The notes beneath the pieces are model-generated. The model worked only from the letters and a program-made list of their open reading frames with translations. It did no database searches and was not told the origin of the DNA. Shown here one piece after another: positions 6,380-14,282 of a stretch of 33,376 nucleotides of DNA (the stretch's first letter is position 1; each line of letters starts with the position of its first letter). The DNA comes from a virus. The stretch lies in IMG/VR virus record IMGVR_UViG_3300030098_004452, positions 1 to 33,376 of that record; one strand, 5' to 3'. A program made the position numbers and the translations under genes.

Positions 6380-6494
6380 AGACGAAGGCATAACTTGGTG
6401 TATGTCTCAGATATATACTATTAGTTTAGCATTGAAGGCTTTACAAAGCCAAGTCAATGAATTAAGCGATAGCCATAAAGAAGATTCTGCCTGA
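6345..6494 (+). CDS. Possible overlapping small protein, 49 aa
   Basis: The frame starts within the end of small terminase, offset by one base, and ends 33 bases inside the antisense 80-aa gene. It begins with a Lys-rich stretch (MKKNKKKTNKDRDEGITWCM), followed by a helical segment (SLALKALQSQVNEL). The order of a basic start and amphipathic helix looks protein-like, but double overlap makes it uncertain. Confidence 0.4.
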   Translation: MKKNKKKTNKDRDEGITWCMSQIYTISLALKALQSQVNELSDSHKEDSA

Positions 6495-6704
6495 ACCAAG
6501 TTCTTTACACAAATTATAATATATTTCATCATTTAAAGGGATTTGCACATCATTAACATCTTCTACTGTTGAATTTACAGGTTCTTGAACAAGTAAAGCA
6601 GTTTCTAGTGTTTCTAATTGGAATAGTAGTTTGTCTAAAGAGTCTTTGTTTTGCTTAACGTCTTTTAATATCTCAATGAGAATTTTAATTTCTTCGGGCT
6701 TCAT
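6462..6704 (-). CDS. Hypothetical protein at end of packaging block, 80 aa
   Basis: The N-terminal ~45 residues form a strong amphipathic helix (MKPEEIKILIEILKDVKQNK, then DSLDKLLFQLETLETALLV), likely a coiled coil. AAGGAG lies five bases before the ATG. It is the last gene of the terminase-portal transcript. It could be a small head or connector accessory protein. No family recognised. Confidence 0.6.
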   Translation of the reverse strand: MKPEEIKILIEILKDVKQNKDSLDKLLFQLETLETALLVQEPVNSTVEDVNDVQIPLNDEIYYNLCKELGSGRIFFMAIA

Positions 6705-6718
6705 ATAGACTCCTTATT

Positions 6719-7189
6719 TTATGATTGTTTAGAGTGGTATTTTTGCCTCCAAGCTCGTTCAAACTCTTGCTTTATATCTTCAGAGGCTTTTTGGGCGTTT
6801 TTTACCGTAAGACTTATAAACTCTCTTTTTCTGCTTTCATCAGGATTAAATTGGTGATGTTTTCCATACTCTATAAACTCTATCCCATCACTCATTTTAA
6901 TCGAGCTACCTGAAGAAGCTTCTTTTGTCAGCTGTATGCTATCGTGCAATTTCCCAGTATCGTAAAGTGTAGAATTGCTAATTGTTTTGGGAGACTTTCT
7001 AGCTCTTCTTTTTCTAATTGTCTGAGGCGACGTTGGAGGCTTTACTTTATTAGTTCTTATTCTTTCTTTAGAATCTTTTACTAAAGGTTCTGCTACAAGC
7101 TCGTCAACTACCTTTCCAAATTTTCTAGTTTGAATATAGCGTTTTAATTTTGAAAAGCTAAAGTTAGTTTTATAACTAAGCTTTATCAT
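6719..7189 (-). CDS. Virion morphogenesis / head-tail joining protein
   Basis: The 156-aa sequence has the typical arrangement of the phage virion morphogenesis / HK97-gp10-like family. There is a helical start, a basic central segment (TIRKRRARKSPKT), the signature L-x-DTGKLHDSI (about residues 85-94), then FIEYGKHHQF with an aromatic/His turn and a helical end. These proteins act at the head-tail interface or in head completion. The gene overlaps the portal gene by 14 bases, and that pairing supports the role. Confidence 0.7.
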   Translation of the reverse strand: MIKLSYKTNFSFSKLKRYIQTRKFGKVVDELVAEPLVKDSKERIRTNKVKPPTSPQTIRKRRARKSPKTISNSTLYDTGKLHDSIQLTKEASSGSSIKMSDGIEFIEYGKHHQFNPDESRKREFISLTVKNAQKASEDIKQEFERAWRQKYHSKQS

Positions 7190-8450
7190 CTACGTTTAAG
7201 CTATTAGCTTTCTCGTTATCAGCAACTATTTTTTCAGCTTCTTTTAAAGAAAGGTCATCATTATACTCTACCATTAATTTAGGTCTAGTTATAAGGTTGT
7301 TTTGTAGTCTATGATTGTCCCATAGTATTTGATCTTGCATAGTTTTAGGATATTCAGGCTCATTAAAGTCTAATTTAAGACCATCTGGTAGTTTTATTCC
7401 ATTATAATCAGCAATTTCTCTCTCTACTTGATATAATTCGTGTTCATACATCTTCCATAGCTCAATATCGTCCTGATAATCCTCAAATCTCTCTAAATCC
7501 TTAATTTTTAAGGCGATTCCACTAGGAACTTCACCACCATCTTGAGCAAATTGAACATACAAGTGGTTATTTTGAGCAACTAAGTCAACTTGGAACTTAA
7601 CTGTCTCAATAACTGACTGTAAATCAGCGTCTGGAGCTACAATGTCAAATATAGAGCCTTCTGGTAGGTCTAGTATAGTATCAGAACCTGCTCTTTCTAA
7701 TCTTTTGTCGGCTTGAAGTCCAGTTACATAAGGTTGACCAAACATCTGAAATCTTAACCCTAACTGAAGCTCAGTCATAGTTATATTAACGTGTTCGTTA
7801 CAAGAAACAATATCATCTGCGCCATCTACAAAGAATGAATCCAGCTGATTCTCTCTATGGGTAAATACAAATGGTAAAATACCGTAACCGTGTTCATATT
7901 CTTCTAATATGTTCCCGTCTTCGTCATAAAGTGCATACATACCGTTATCCCAATAAGCATATTTCATTTTATCGGCATAAGCAACATCATCTACATTTGA
8001 AAGAACAGGATAAACTATAGCTTCAGGTTTAAAAGGATTGTCTCCAAGATGCACATCGAAATAATAAATAGGTCTATAGTCAAAATGAGGCATATCGTCA
8101 TCAATAAACACTACTTGAGTAGCAACGCTTCCAATTAAACGAGTCATTCTTTCAATATGCTTCATTCTAGCATCTTTCATAACAGTTAAGTTAGAGTAGG
8201 CGCTACCAACATTTCTATTTGCACCTACAGTATATATTCTGCTCATCTTATTTATAAATCTTTTAGTAAAATTAGCCTCATAGCAAGGAATTTCTCTAAA
8301 TGCGTCTGCATCAAAGTATTGAGATATATACCTAGATGTCCCTGAACCGCAATAATAATCAATAAGCTTTCTAACGTGCTTTCTTCTAGCTTGTTGTTGC
8401 GATTGTTTAAATTCTTTTACTGATTCTTGTATTATTTGTTCGACTGTCAT
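7176..8450 (-). CDS. Portal protein
   Basis: A 424-aa protein of the dodecameric DNA gateway at the capsid vertex. Supporting features are position directly after large terminase (four-base overlap), size, and a fold order resembling siphovirus portals: N-terminal helix with YYCGSGTSRYI, the EANFTKRFINKMSRIYTVGA segment, a beta-rich wing with YWDNGMYALYDEDGN, the helix PSGIALKIKDLERFEDYQDD, and an acidic C-terminal stem. PSG-x-ALK is a recurrent portal motif. Identification is by pattern, not a catalytic motif. Confidence 0.85.
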   Translation of the reverse strand: MTVEQIIQESVKEFKQSQQQARRKHVRKLIDYYCGSGTSRYISQYFDADAFREIPCYEANFTKRFINKMSRIYTVGANRNVGSAYSNLTVMKDARMKHIERMTRLIGSVATQVVFIDDDMPHFDYRPIYYFDVHLGDNPFKPEAIVYPVLSNVDDVAYADKMKYAYWDNGMYALYDEDGNILEEYEHGYGILPFVFTHRENQLDSFFVDGADDIVSCNEHVNITMTELQLGLRFQMFGQPYVTGLQADKRLERAGSDTILDLPEGSIFDIVAPDADLQSVIETVKFQVDLVAQNNHLYVQFAQDGGEVPSGIALKIKDLERFEDYQDDIELWKMYEHELYQVEREIADYNGIKLPDGLKLDFNEPEYPKTMQDQILWDNHRLQNNLITRPKLMVEYNDDLSLKEAEKIVADNEKANSLNVDDKA

Positions 8451-9769
8451 CTTTTCCTCACTATTAATTCTTGTTGTCTAATTGGAAATCTATTTATAAA
8501 AAAATATCTTAACATATCGCATCCGTGATCGTGGAAACCATCTTTTAAAGGGTCAGGCTTTAATTCCTTGCCTTCTTTTTGTTCTGGATAACGATAATTC
8601 TCTAAATCTTCTGCTATGCCTTGACATTTATTGTCAACGTGTAAATAACGCTTACCCATAGCATTTTCTATAAAACCTCTAACGTGACTGACACCTGATG
8701 ATATATTTCTAGACACTTTATCTCTTATTGTTTGTATCTGAATACCGTTTTGTCTAAAAATCTCTATATCCCCCATACCTGATTGACCTTGAGCTTGTTT
8801 TCCAGCAGGGTCACCATAGTAAGCCCTAACATTATATGGCTTTGATTTAATACGCTTAATAAGTTCGTCAGTCTTGATATTTGTTTCGTGTATAATCTCA
8901 TCTATTATATTTATGTGCCACTCTCCATTAATCATTTGTGTTTGAAACCAACCTACAGCTGGCATCCTGTAACCAAAGTCAATACTGCAAAAAGTAGGGT
9001 AGTTAGGATTATAAGGAAAATACCCTACATCTAAATTACGGTCAAATGGGTAAACTTGCCCAGCAAAAGTTGTAAACTTCGCACCGTACTCTTGGTCGTA
9101 AGACTCTTTTGACATATTTCGCTTACGTTCTTTTAAGAAAGAATCTTCTTGGCCTTCAGGGAAAGCAAACTCATTATCCCAAGAAGGAGCTTGGTGAGAT
9201 TCCCATAAATCATCTTTCTGACCAAGTAGGTATAAATCATATACCCAGTTAAAACCTTCTGGTGTGGTTATAAAGATTCCTTTACCTTTTCTATCTGACA
9301 AAGTAGGAGATAAATACATATCCCATATCTTCCTCTTTACCTTAGCAGCCTCATCAATTATAAGTAAATCTAAACCTTCACCTACTAATGAATCAGGGTT
9401 ATCGGCAGATTTGCCCTCTACGACTGTTCCCCACTTAAATTTTATAAATCTTTCTTTTTCAGAAGCTCTTTCAATATCATTGGGTTTGCCAACCACCATC
9501 TTTTTCCAAATTTCTCGGAACATTAAGTCGGCTTTGTCGTAAGATAGTCCAACACACCATATCCTTTTATTAGGCTGAGAGGCAACAAATGTTGCTTCCA
9601 TAGCAGAACAAGTTGTCTTGCCGAATCTTCTACCACATACCATTACAAAAAACCTAGATGTTTCCTTTGATGGAAAATGCAACTTGTTTTGACCTTTGTG
9701 GGGCTTATAACCCATATAATCAAACCAAGATTTCTTAAATTTTAATTCTTCTGTTAAATTATTTTCCAT
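8447..9769 (-). CDS. terL: Terminase large subunit
   Basis: The 440-aa packaging ATPase/nuclease starts at 9769 (MENNLTEELKFKKSWFDYMG); the longer frame upstream looks non-coding. ATPase features are Walker A VCGRRFGKTT (about residues 44-53), Walker B LDLLIIDEAAK (about 124-134) and the coupling motif ITTPEG. The nuclease half shows CSIDFGY, YYGDPAGKQ and a late DHGCDMLRYFF segment, placing the three acidic metal ligands of an RNase-H-like fold. No clear Shine-Dalgarno site precedes the ATG, unlike most genes here. It is divergent from the scaffold gene across about 100 bases. Confidence 0.93.
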   Translation of the reverse strand: MENNLTEELKFKKSWFDYMGYKPHKGQNKLHFPSKETSRFFVMVCGRRFGKTTCSAMEATFVASQPNKRIWCVGLSYDKADLMFREIWKKMVVGKPNDIERASEKERFIKFKWGTVVEGKSADNPDSLVGEGLDLLIIDEAAKVKRKIWDMYLSPTLSDRKGKGIFITTPEGFNWVYDLYLLGQKDDLWESHQAPSWDNEFAFPEGQEDSFLKERKRNMSKESYDQEYGAKFTTFAGQVYPFDRNLDVGYFPYNPNYPTFCSIDFGYRMPAVGWFQTQMINGEWHINIIDEIIHETNIKTDELIKRIKSKPYNVRAYYGDPAGKQAQGQSGMGDIEIFRQNGIQIQTIRDKVSRNISSGVSHVRGFIENAMGKRYLHVDNKCQGIAEDLENYRYPEQKEGKELKPDPLKDGFHDHGCDMLRYFFINRFPIRQQELIVRKR

Positions 9770-9869
9770 TAAATGTTGCAATAAACATCTGTCATAATCT
9801 AACTTATGGCAGAAGATAAATACAAGATATAGTATTTTTATTTTTAAAAACACTAAATAGGAGGGCAGT
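9770..9869. promoter_or_regulatory. Divergent region between terL and scaffold genes
   Basis: Two transcription units must start here, leftward for terminase-portal and rightward for the head genes. The rightward gene has the leader GGAGGG. The region is AT-rich with several TATA-like hexamers, but no pair at standard spacing is convincing on either strand. Confidence 0.45.
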
Positions 9870-10406
9870 ATGTCCGAAGAAACCAAAAACGTAGCAAGCG
9901 AAACAGTAAGTGAGCAACCTACCCAAGAAACACCAGCAAGTTCGCCTGATGTTGGTGCATTAATAGCAGAAAGTAAAAAGTACAGATCAAGGGCGCAGGA
10001 TGCAGAAGCTCGTATAGCTGAAATGGAAAAGAAGTTTGCGAAAGCAGAAGAAAAAAAGTTGAAAGAGAAAGAAGATTTTAAAACACTTTATGAAAAAGTG
10101 TCTTCTGAAAATGAAACTTTATCATCTGTTGCAGATAAATGGACTAAGCACGTTGAAACTAGAACAGCCGAATTACTAGAAAAACATCCTGAAGAAGAGA
10201 GGGAACAACTAGCAAAGCTAGATTTGGACACTCTTGAATTTGTTACAAAAAAAATTAACAGCACTAAGGCTAATGCTCCAGAAGTTGCAGGAAACCCAAG
10301 AGGGCATAAGGAAATGCCATCAGATTGGACTAAACTTGATCCAAAAGAAGCTAAGGCTAACTGGGGAGACATACTAAAGTCTGCTAGTGCTAAAAATAAA
10401 AATTAA
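9870..10406 (+). CDS. Capsid scaffolding protein
   Basis: A 178-aa acidic protein lies directly upstream of the major capsid gene. It has a disordered Ser/Thr/Glu-rich start, a long coiled coil from about residue 30 to 90 rich in Glu, Lys and Ala (EARIAEMEKKFAKAEEKKLK), and a polar C-terminal tail likely to touch the capsid shell. This is the established layout of scaffolds in siphoviruses. A strong GGAGGG leader is present. Confidence 0.8.
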   Translation: MSEETKNVASETVSEQPTQETPASSPDVGALIAESKKYRSRAQDAEARIAEMEKKFAKAEEKKLKEKEDFKTLYEKVSSENETLSSVADKWTKHVETRTAELLEKHPEEEREQLAKLDLDTLEFVTKKINSTKANAPEVAGNPRGHKEMPSDWTKLDPKEAKANWGDILKSASAKNKN

Positions 10407-10418
10407 TAGGAGAAAATA

Positions 10419-11411
10419 ATGTTTAATATACAAAACGAAATAGGGTTTGAAGGCGGAAATAGATTCGTTGTTACCCAGCATAGATATGTTATGAATTTCC
10501 AGTTTGCTGCTGGTGATTTAATGGACACTACATCTGGTGATGGATTTATTCCTGAAGTATGGTCTGATGCAATATATAGCTTTTTCTTTAGAGCGAATAA
10601 ACTAAGAGGCTCTGTAGATGATTATAGTGCTTTAGTAAAAGGAAAAGGCGATAAAATAAACATTCCAGCTATCTTAATGCAAACAGCTCAATCTAAAGGT
10701 GCTTCTGATGCTGTTTCTTGGGACACTAATAAAGGCTCAACACCTCAAGCTCACGATGTGGCTGCTGTTGGGTTAGAGATAGACAATCACATCTATCAGG
10801 CTGAGATTTTTGAAGACATCTTAACTATTCAAGCTCAATATGAATTGGTTAGCAAATATGCAAAAATGTTTGGCGAGTCTTTAGCTAGAAAAGTTGAAAC
10901 TGATATATGGGCAGAACTTGATGGCTTCCAAACCACAGTAACATTAGCTGCTGATGATACGGTTGCTGCTGGTGATATGGAAAGCATACTAGCCAATCTA
11001 TATGATTTAGATATAGACCCTAACCAAGCGTCAATGGCTGTTAACCATCTAATACTTGCTGACTTATTAAATCCTTCAGGTGGAATAGGGACTTACTTCA
11101 CAAGAAACGATGCTATCCCAACTGGCGGAAACGCAGCTATGGGCGCACACGTTTCTTCAGGTGCAATGGGACTTATCTATGGAATGGATGTGTTCTTCTC
11201 ACAAGCAATTAGCACTAGCGGCACAGTTAAAAGTGGTGCTGTTTATGTTCCAGGTGCTTGTGCTTTTGCAGCATCTCAAGATGTAAGAGTACAAACTCAG
11301 TACGATGTTGATTATCTTGGTACTAAAGTCATAGCAGATATGATTTATGGTGCTAAGTTGCTTGATAGCGCGACTAACAAACTAGGGCTTAACCTCGTTA
11401 ATCCTTCGTAA
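10419..11411 (+). CDS. Major capsid protein (HK97-like fold)
   Basis: A 330-aa protein follows the scaffold and precedes a strong terminator, the classic capsid position. Protein-level hints are GDGFIPEVWSDAIYSFFFRA (N-arm into E-loop), LEIDNHIYQAEIFEDILTIQ (spine helix region) and AASQDVRVQTQYDVDYLGTK followed by GAKLLD (A-domain/P-domain end). The latter strongly resembles capsid proteins of marine siphoviruses and podoviruses with tail-like AAxx-x-R/Y-D turns. No protease gene is found, so maturation presumably does not use a dedicated protease. Confidence 0.85.
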   Translation: MFNIQNEIGFEGGNRFVVTQHRYVMNFQFAAGDLMDTTSGDGFIPEVWSDAIYSFFFRANKLRGSVDDYSALVKGKGDKINIPAILMQTAQSKGASDAVSWDTNKGSTPQAHDVAAVGLEIDNHIYQAEIFEDILTIQAQYELVSKYAKMFGESLARKVETDIWAELDGFQTTVTLAADDTVAAGDMESILANLYDLDIDPNQASMAVNHLILADLLNPSGGIGTYFTRNDAIPTGGNAAMGAHVSSGAMGLIYGMDVFFSQAISTSGTVKSGAVYVPGACAFAASQDVRVQTQYDVDYLGTKVIADMIYGAKLLDSATNKLGLNLVNPS

Positions 11412-11430
11412 GCAATAAGCGTTTAATCTT

Positions 11431-11459
11431 AAAGGGGGTGGGAAACTGCCCCCTTTTTT
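11431..11459 (+). terminator. Rho-independent terminator after the capsid gene
   Basis: AAAGGGGG at 11431-11438 pairs with CCCCCTTT from 11449 across a 10-base loop, and the T-run continues to 11459. It lies 20 bases after the capsid stop. It probably caps most capsid transcription and lets some read-through reach the lysis and tail genes. Confidence 0.9.
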
Positions 11460-11472
11460 AAAAGGAGAATTT

Positions 11473-11652
11473 ATGATTTACTTAAAAAATAAGCAGGGTG
11501 GAAATATAGAAGTTTTTAAAGATGTTGATTTAAAGTCTGTAAATAATCTTTTAGATTCAGGTCAATGGGTTAGGATAAGCGATACAAAAAAACAATCTGA
11601 ATATGTTTCTTCAAAACCTAAAAAGAAAAAGGTGTCAAAAAGTGGAAAATAA
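11473..11652 (+). CDS. Small hypothetical protein, 59 aa, basic tail
   Basis: The leader AAGGAG precedes MIYLKNKQGGNIEVFKDVDL. A central segment LLDSGQWVRIS is followed by a Lys-rich end (SKPKKKKVSKSGK). Small proteins of this kind commonly sit between capsid and lysis or connector genes. No specific role assigned. Confidence 0.6.
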   Translation: MIYLKNKQGGNIEVFKDVDLKSVNNLLDSGQWVRISDTKKQSEYVSSKPKKKKVSKSGK

Positions 11653-11848
11653 AGAAAGTAAACCAGCTTGTAATCCAAATACAGTAACAGGTCAAAATAG
11701 AGTTATCAGAAAAAAAGGTGATTTGATGGGCGCTGGAAAAGGCGACTGGTTAAGAATTGGTGTAGAAGATAAAAAATATAAAGACAACTATGACAGAATC
11801 TTTGGTAAAAAAGATACTTTAATAGCCAATAAAATTGTCGCCAAATAA
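11642..11848 (+). CDS. Conserved small phage protein (YDRIFGKK type), 68 aa
   Basis: A GTG start at 11642 overlaps the previous gene by 11 bases. An internal ATG at 11726 gives the shorter form MGAGKGDWLRIG and onward. The C-terminal part DNYDRIFGKK matches a widespread short phage protein type with G-x-GD near the start and YD-x-IFG-K at the end, of unknown function. The extra N-terminus (ACNPNTVTGQNRVIRKKGDL) is a small extension. Confidence 0.65.
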   Translation: MENKESKPACNPNTVTGQNRVIRKKGDLMGAGKGDWLRIGVEDKKYKDNYDRIFGKKDTLIANKIVAK

Positions 11849-11879
11849 ATATCAATACTGGACAGAACAATATAACATT

Positions 11880-12284
11880 ATGAAAGATATAATAGAGCAA
11901 TTAAAAATACACGAAGGTTATAAACCTAAAGTATACAAGTGTACTGCTGGGGTAGACACGATAGGTGTGGGCTTTGCTATTAAAGACTTAGAGTTGTCTG
12001 AAGAAGTATGTGAGTTGATCTTACAAGAAAAATTAGAAGTATTAGAAGAAAGATTTGAAAAAAAGTTTGATTGGTTTAAAAATTCACCTGTAGAAGTTAG
12101 AAATGTTATGCTTAATATGGCATATCAATTAGGTTTTAGAGGCTTCTGCAAGTTTAAGAAAACCATTGGCTACTTAGAAGACGCTGAGTGGGAAAAGGCT
12201 TCAGAGGAGATGTTAGATTCAAAATGGGCGAAGCAAACTCCCAACAGAGCTAAAGAGTTAAGTGAGATAATTAAATCTCTTTAG
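11880..12284 (+). CDS. Endolysin, T4-type lysozyme (GH24)
   Basis: A 134-aa protein from the ATG at 11880. The catalytic region reads HEGYKPKVYKCTAGVDTIGVGF, giving Glu, then eight residues to Cys, then five to Thr. This is the T4 lysozyme triad E-x8-D-x5-T with Asp replaced by Cys, a natural variant also seen in other phage lysozymes and known to be active when engineered in T4. The C-terminal QTPNRAKELSEI matches the T4 NQTPNRAK motif. It cleaves murein for lysis. No signal peptide, so it needs the holin. Confidence 0.9.
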   Translation: MKDIIEQLKIHEGYKPKVYKCTAGVDTIGVGFAIKDLELSEEVCELILQEKLEVLEERFEKKFDWFKNSPVEVRNVMLNMAYQLGFRGFCKFKKTIGYLEDAEWEKASEEMLDSKWAKQTPNRAKELSEIIKSL

Positions 12285-12314
12285 TTGCCTTCTACTTACG
12301 TCATTTATTAATTT

Positions 12315-13529
12315 ATGTCATCAAATGAATACTTAGATAAGGTTCTAGCTTGCCCTAGATGCTACCATCGAGGTCTAATTAAAAGTGGATTCGACAAGAC
12401 TAGGCAGAGATATGAATGTAGGGCTTGCAAGCACAGAAGCGTAAATCCTATAGAAGACCTAGAACTTCTTAGAGAAAATGTTAAATATCGTAAAGAGAAA
12501 CAAAAAGCTCAAGATGTTAACAGGATTGAAAGAAAAGGCTTTAGGGAACACGCAAGGATTGAAAACGCTGTAGAAGAATACAGCAAAGAATTAAAAAAGC
12601 TTTTTGAAAAGAATAAACTACACAAGTCAACTAAAAGCCATAAAGTAAGTAAAAGGGCGGTTGGGGTCATCCAATTTAGTGACGTTCATTTTAATGAATT
12701 AGTTGAACTTCAGAATAATCGTTACGATTTTAAAGTTGCATCACAACGATGCCAATACTTCGTAGAGAAGGCATCAGCATACTTCAAGATAAATGGAGTT
12801 AGCCAAGTTGTGGTCGCTTTAACTGGAGACCTAATGAATAGTGACAGAAGGCTGGATGAATTACTTAATCAGGCTTCCAATAGAGCTAATGCAACCTTTT
12901 TAGCTGTAGATATAATGCAGCAGGTTGTGCTAGATTTAAATAGTAGGTTTAATGTTAGTGTGGCAAATGTAGTGGGGAATGAAGGTCGTGCAAATAAGGA
13001 ATTAGGCTGGTCTAATCAAGTAGCTACAGATAACTATGATTATACAATATTTAACTGCTTACGATACCTTTTTAAAGACTCTAAGGTACATTTTATAGAT
13101 GGAGACCCATCTGAGTTAGTTATTAATGTAGCAGGGCAGAACCTTTTGATGATACACGGACACGGAGCAATAAGTGCAGGTGTAGAAAAATCTATCAATC
13201 AAATATGTGGTAGATACTCAATGAAAGGAATAAAGATAGACTATGTTATATTTGGACACGTTCATTCGGCTAGAGTAGGAGACTGTTTTGGAAGGTCATC
13301 TAGTATGGTAGGTGCAAATGATTACTCTGAAAAGGCTTTAAATCTCGGTGGAAGAGCAAGTCAGAACGCTTATGTGTTCTATGATAATGGAAATCGAGAT
13401 GGTATTAAAATAGACTTGCAAAATGTGGATTGTGATGGTTATGAGATTGACAAAACTTTGGAGGCGTATAATGCAAAATCAGCGAAAAAAAATCGGAAAC
13501 GAGAAACCATATTCAAGGTGGTCGTATAG
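12315..13529 (+). CDS. Zinc-ribbon metallophosphoesterase
   Basis: A 404-aa two-part protein. Residues 13-38 carry a CPRC...CRAC zinc ribbon, similar to DNA-binding ribbons of transposase accessory proteins. A charged helical linker (about 45-110) follows. From about 116 on there is a calcineurin-type phosphoesterase: DVH (D123, H125), LTGDLMNSD (D172), GNEGR, IHGHG and FGHVHSA. All five metal-binding blocks are present, suggesting an active nuclease or phosphodiesterase. Similar single-domain enzymes occur in marine phages. The ribbon suggests a nucleic acid substrate; the substrate itself is unknown. Confidence 0.8.
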   Translation: MSSNEYLDKVLACPRCYHRGLIKSGFDKTRQRYECRACKHRSVNPIEDLELLRENVKYRKEKQKAQDVNRIERKGFREHARIENAVEEYSKELKKLFEKNKLHKSTKSHKVSKRAVGVIQFSDVHFNELVELQNNRYDFKVASQRCQYFVEKASAYFKINGVSQVVVALTGDLMNSDRRLDELLNQASNRANATFLAVDIMQQVVLDLNSRFNVSVANVVGNEGRANKELGWSNQVATDNYDYTIFNCLRYLFKDSKVHFIDGDPSELVINVAGQNLLMIHGHGAISAGVEKSINQICGRYSMKGIKIDYVIFGHVHSARVGDCFGRSSSMVGANDYSEKALNLGGRASQNAYVFYDNGNRDGIKIDLQNVDCDGYEIDKTLEAYNAKSAKKNRKRETIFKVVV

Positions 13530-13620
13530 TACATCCTCGGTTTTGTACACTCCATATTATACGAATAAGCGATCTTGCACTACGCTTCCAATATTTTCGG
13601 AGAGTATTTATGATAGATAG
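13471..13620 (+). CDS. Overlapping small protein, 49 aa
   Basis: The frame begins MQNQRKKIGNEKPYSRWSYS inside the last 59 bases of the phosphoesterase gene, with GGAGG six bases before its ATG. It ends 11 bases inside the holin-like gene. The basic start and aromatic, Ser/Thr-rich middle (SSVLYTPYYTNKRSCTTLPI) look ordered. Without it, 80 bases here would be empty. Confidence 0.55.
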   Translation: MQNQRKKIGNEKPYSRWSYSTSSVLYTPYYTNKRSCTTLPIFSESIYDR

Positions 13621-13756
13621 CTTAAAGACAACTACAGCAGGAACAAGTGCTGTGGTTTTGACTTGGGTGGAGTGGCTGCCTTTAGCAATTAGAGTTTTAG
13701 TAGGGGTTGCTACTTTTATATATATATGTTTAAAAATTTATAAGTTAATGAAGTAA
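13610..13756 (+). CDS. Putative small holin, 48 aa
   Basis: A short polar N-terminus (MIDSLKTTTAGTSAVVLTWV) leads to a hydrophobic helix (WLPLAIRVLVGVATFIYICL) and a basic tail (KIYKLMK). Size, topology and position close to lysozyme fit a small holin or pinholin, which would release the cytoplasmic endolysin. Similar short proteins recur in marine phages. Not proven by sequence. Confidence 0.6.
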   Translation: MIDSLKTTTAGTSAVVLTWVEWLPLAIRVLVGVATFIYICLKIYKLMK

Positions 13757-13759
13757 TGA

Positions 13760-14125
13760 ATGAACGAAGAGGAATTACAGAAACAAGCAGAAGGGTTCTT
13801 AGGAAACTGGGTATGGCTATTTGTATCTGGAGTTGCTCTACTATTATTTAAATCAACGATAGAAACTGTTGTTGAGGGTGTTAAAGTATTTATGGGGAAA
13901 GACCTCAATACTGACGATGTAGTTATTCTAGATGGTCGACCTGCAAGAGTTATAAGAGTTGGTTTATGGAAAACAACATTCTTTGCTTACGATATTGGAA
14001 TGGCTAATGGCAAGCCTTATGTTAAAGGCGGAACTAAAATCCAAATCCAAAACGATAAGTTAAAAGAACACGTTATAGAAAGACCTTTGCAGATGCTAGA
14101 CCTAAGTAAGTGGGAAGAAAGATGA
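13760..14125 (+). CDS. Membrane protein with MscS-like domain, 121 aa
   Basis: One transmembrane helix (about residues 16-40, WVWLFVSGVALLLFKSTIET) precedes a soluble part. That part reads DDVVILDGRPARVIRVGLWK, then a strand turn with KGGTKIQIQNDKLKEHV. This order, VxxDG-x-AxVxxV...G-x-xxIxNDxL, resembles the pore-proximal beta domain of small mechanosensitive channels (MscS). It is much smaller than a full MscS, with only one membrane helix. It may modulate membrane tension or lysis timing. The fold is inferred. Confidence 0.6.
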   Translation: MNEEELQKQAEGFLGNWVWLFVSGVALLLFKSTIETVVEGVKVFMGKDLNTDDVVILDGRPARVIRVGLWKTTFFAYDIGMANGKPYVKGGTKIQIQNDKLKEHVIERPLQMLDLSKWEER

Positions 14126-14280
14126 TTAGCATCAAAGACAGGAAAATGATGAACCAGTTAAGGCAAGAGGTCGATGTAAAGCTAAATAGCTTTGGTTTAA
14201 AAATAAGAAGGCTTGAGAATGAAAATATAATGCTCAGGTCTAAAATTATAGAACTAGAAAATTTAATTAAAGGAGAATAA
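14122..14280 (+). CDS. Small coiled-coil protein, 52 aa
   Basis: A heptad-like helix (RRLENENIMLRSKIIELENL) dominates the C-terminal half. Start and previous stop overlap as ATGA. It could be a soluble spanin-like or oligomerisation partner of neighbouring membrane proteins, but it has no membrane anchor or lipobox. Function unknown. Confidence 0.6.
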   Translation: MISIKDRKMMNQLRQEVDVKLNSFGLKIRRLENENIMLRSKIIELENLIKGE

Positions 14281-14282
14281 CT

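Noticed and set aside
9264-9542. Plus-strand frame within large terminase
   Set aside because: Lies fully inside the antisense of a terminase with clear ATPase motifs; no leader.
9770-9886. Longer 479-aa form of large terminase
   Set aside because: The extra N-terminus is hydrophobic, overlaps the divergent scaffold gene and promoter region, and is unlike any terminase start.
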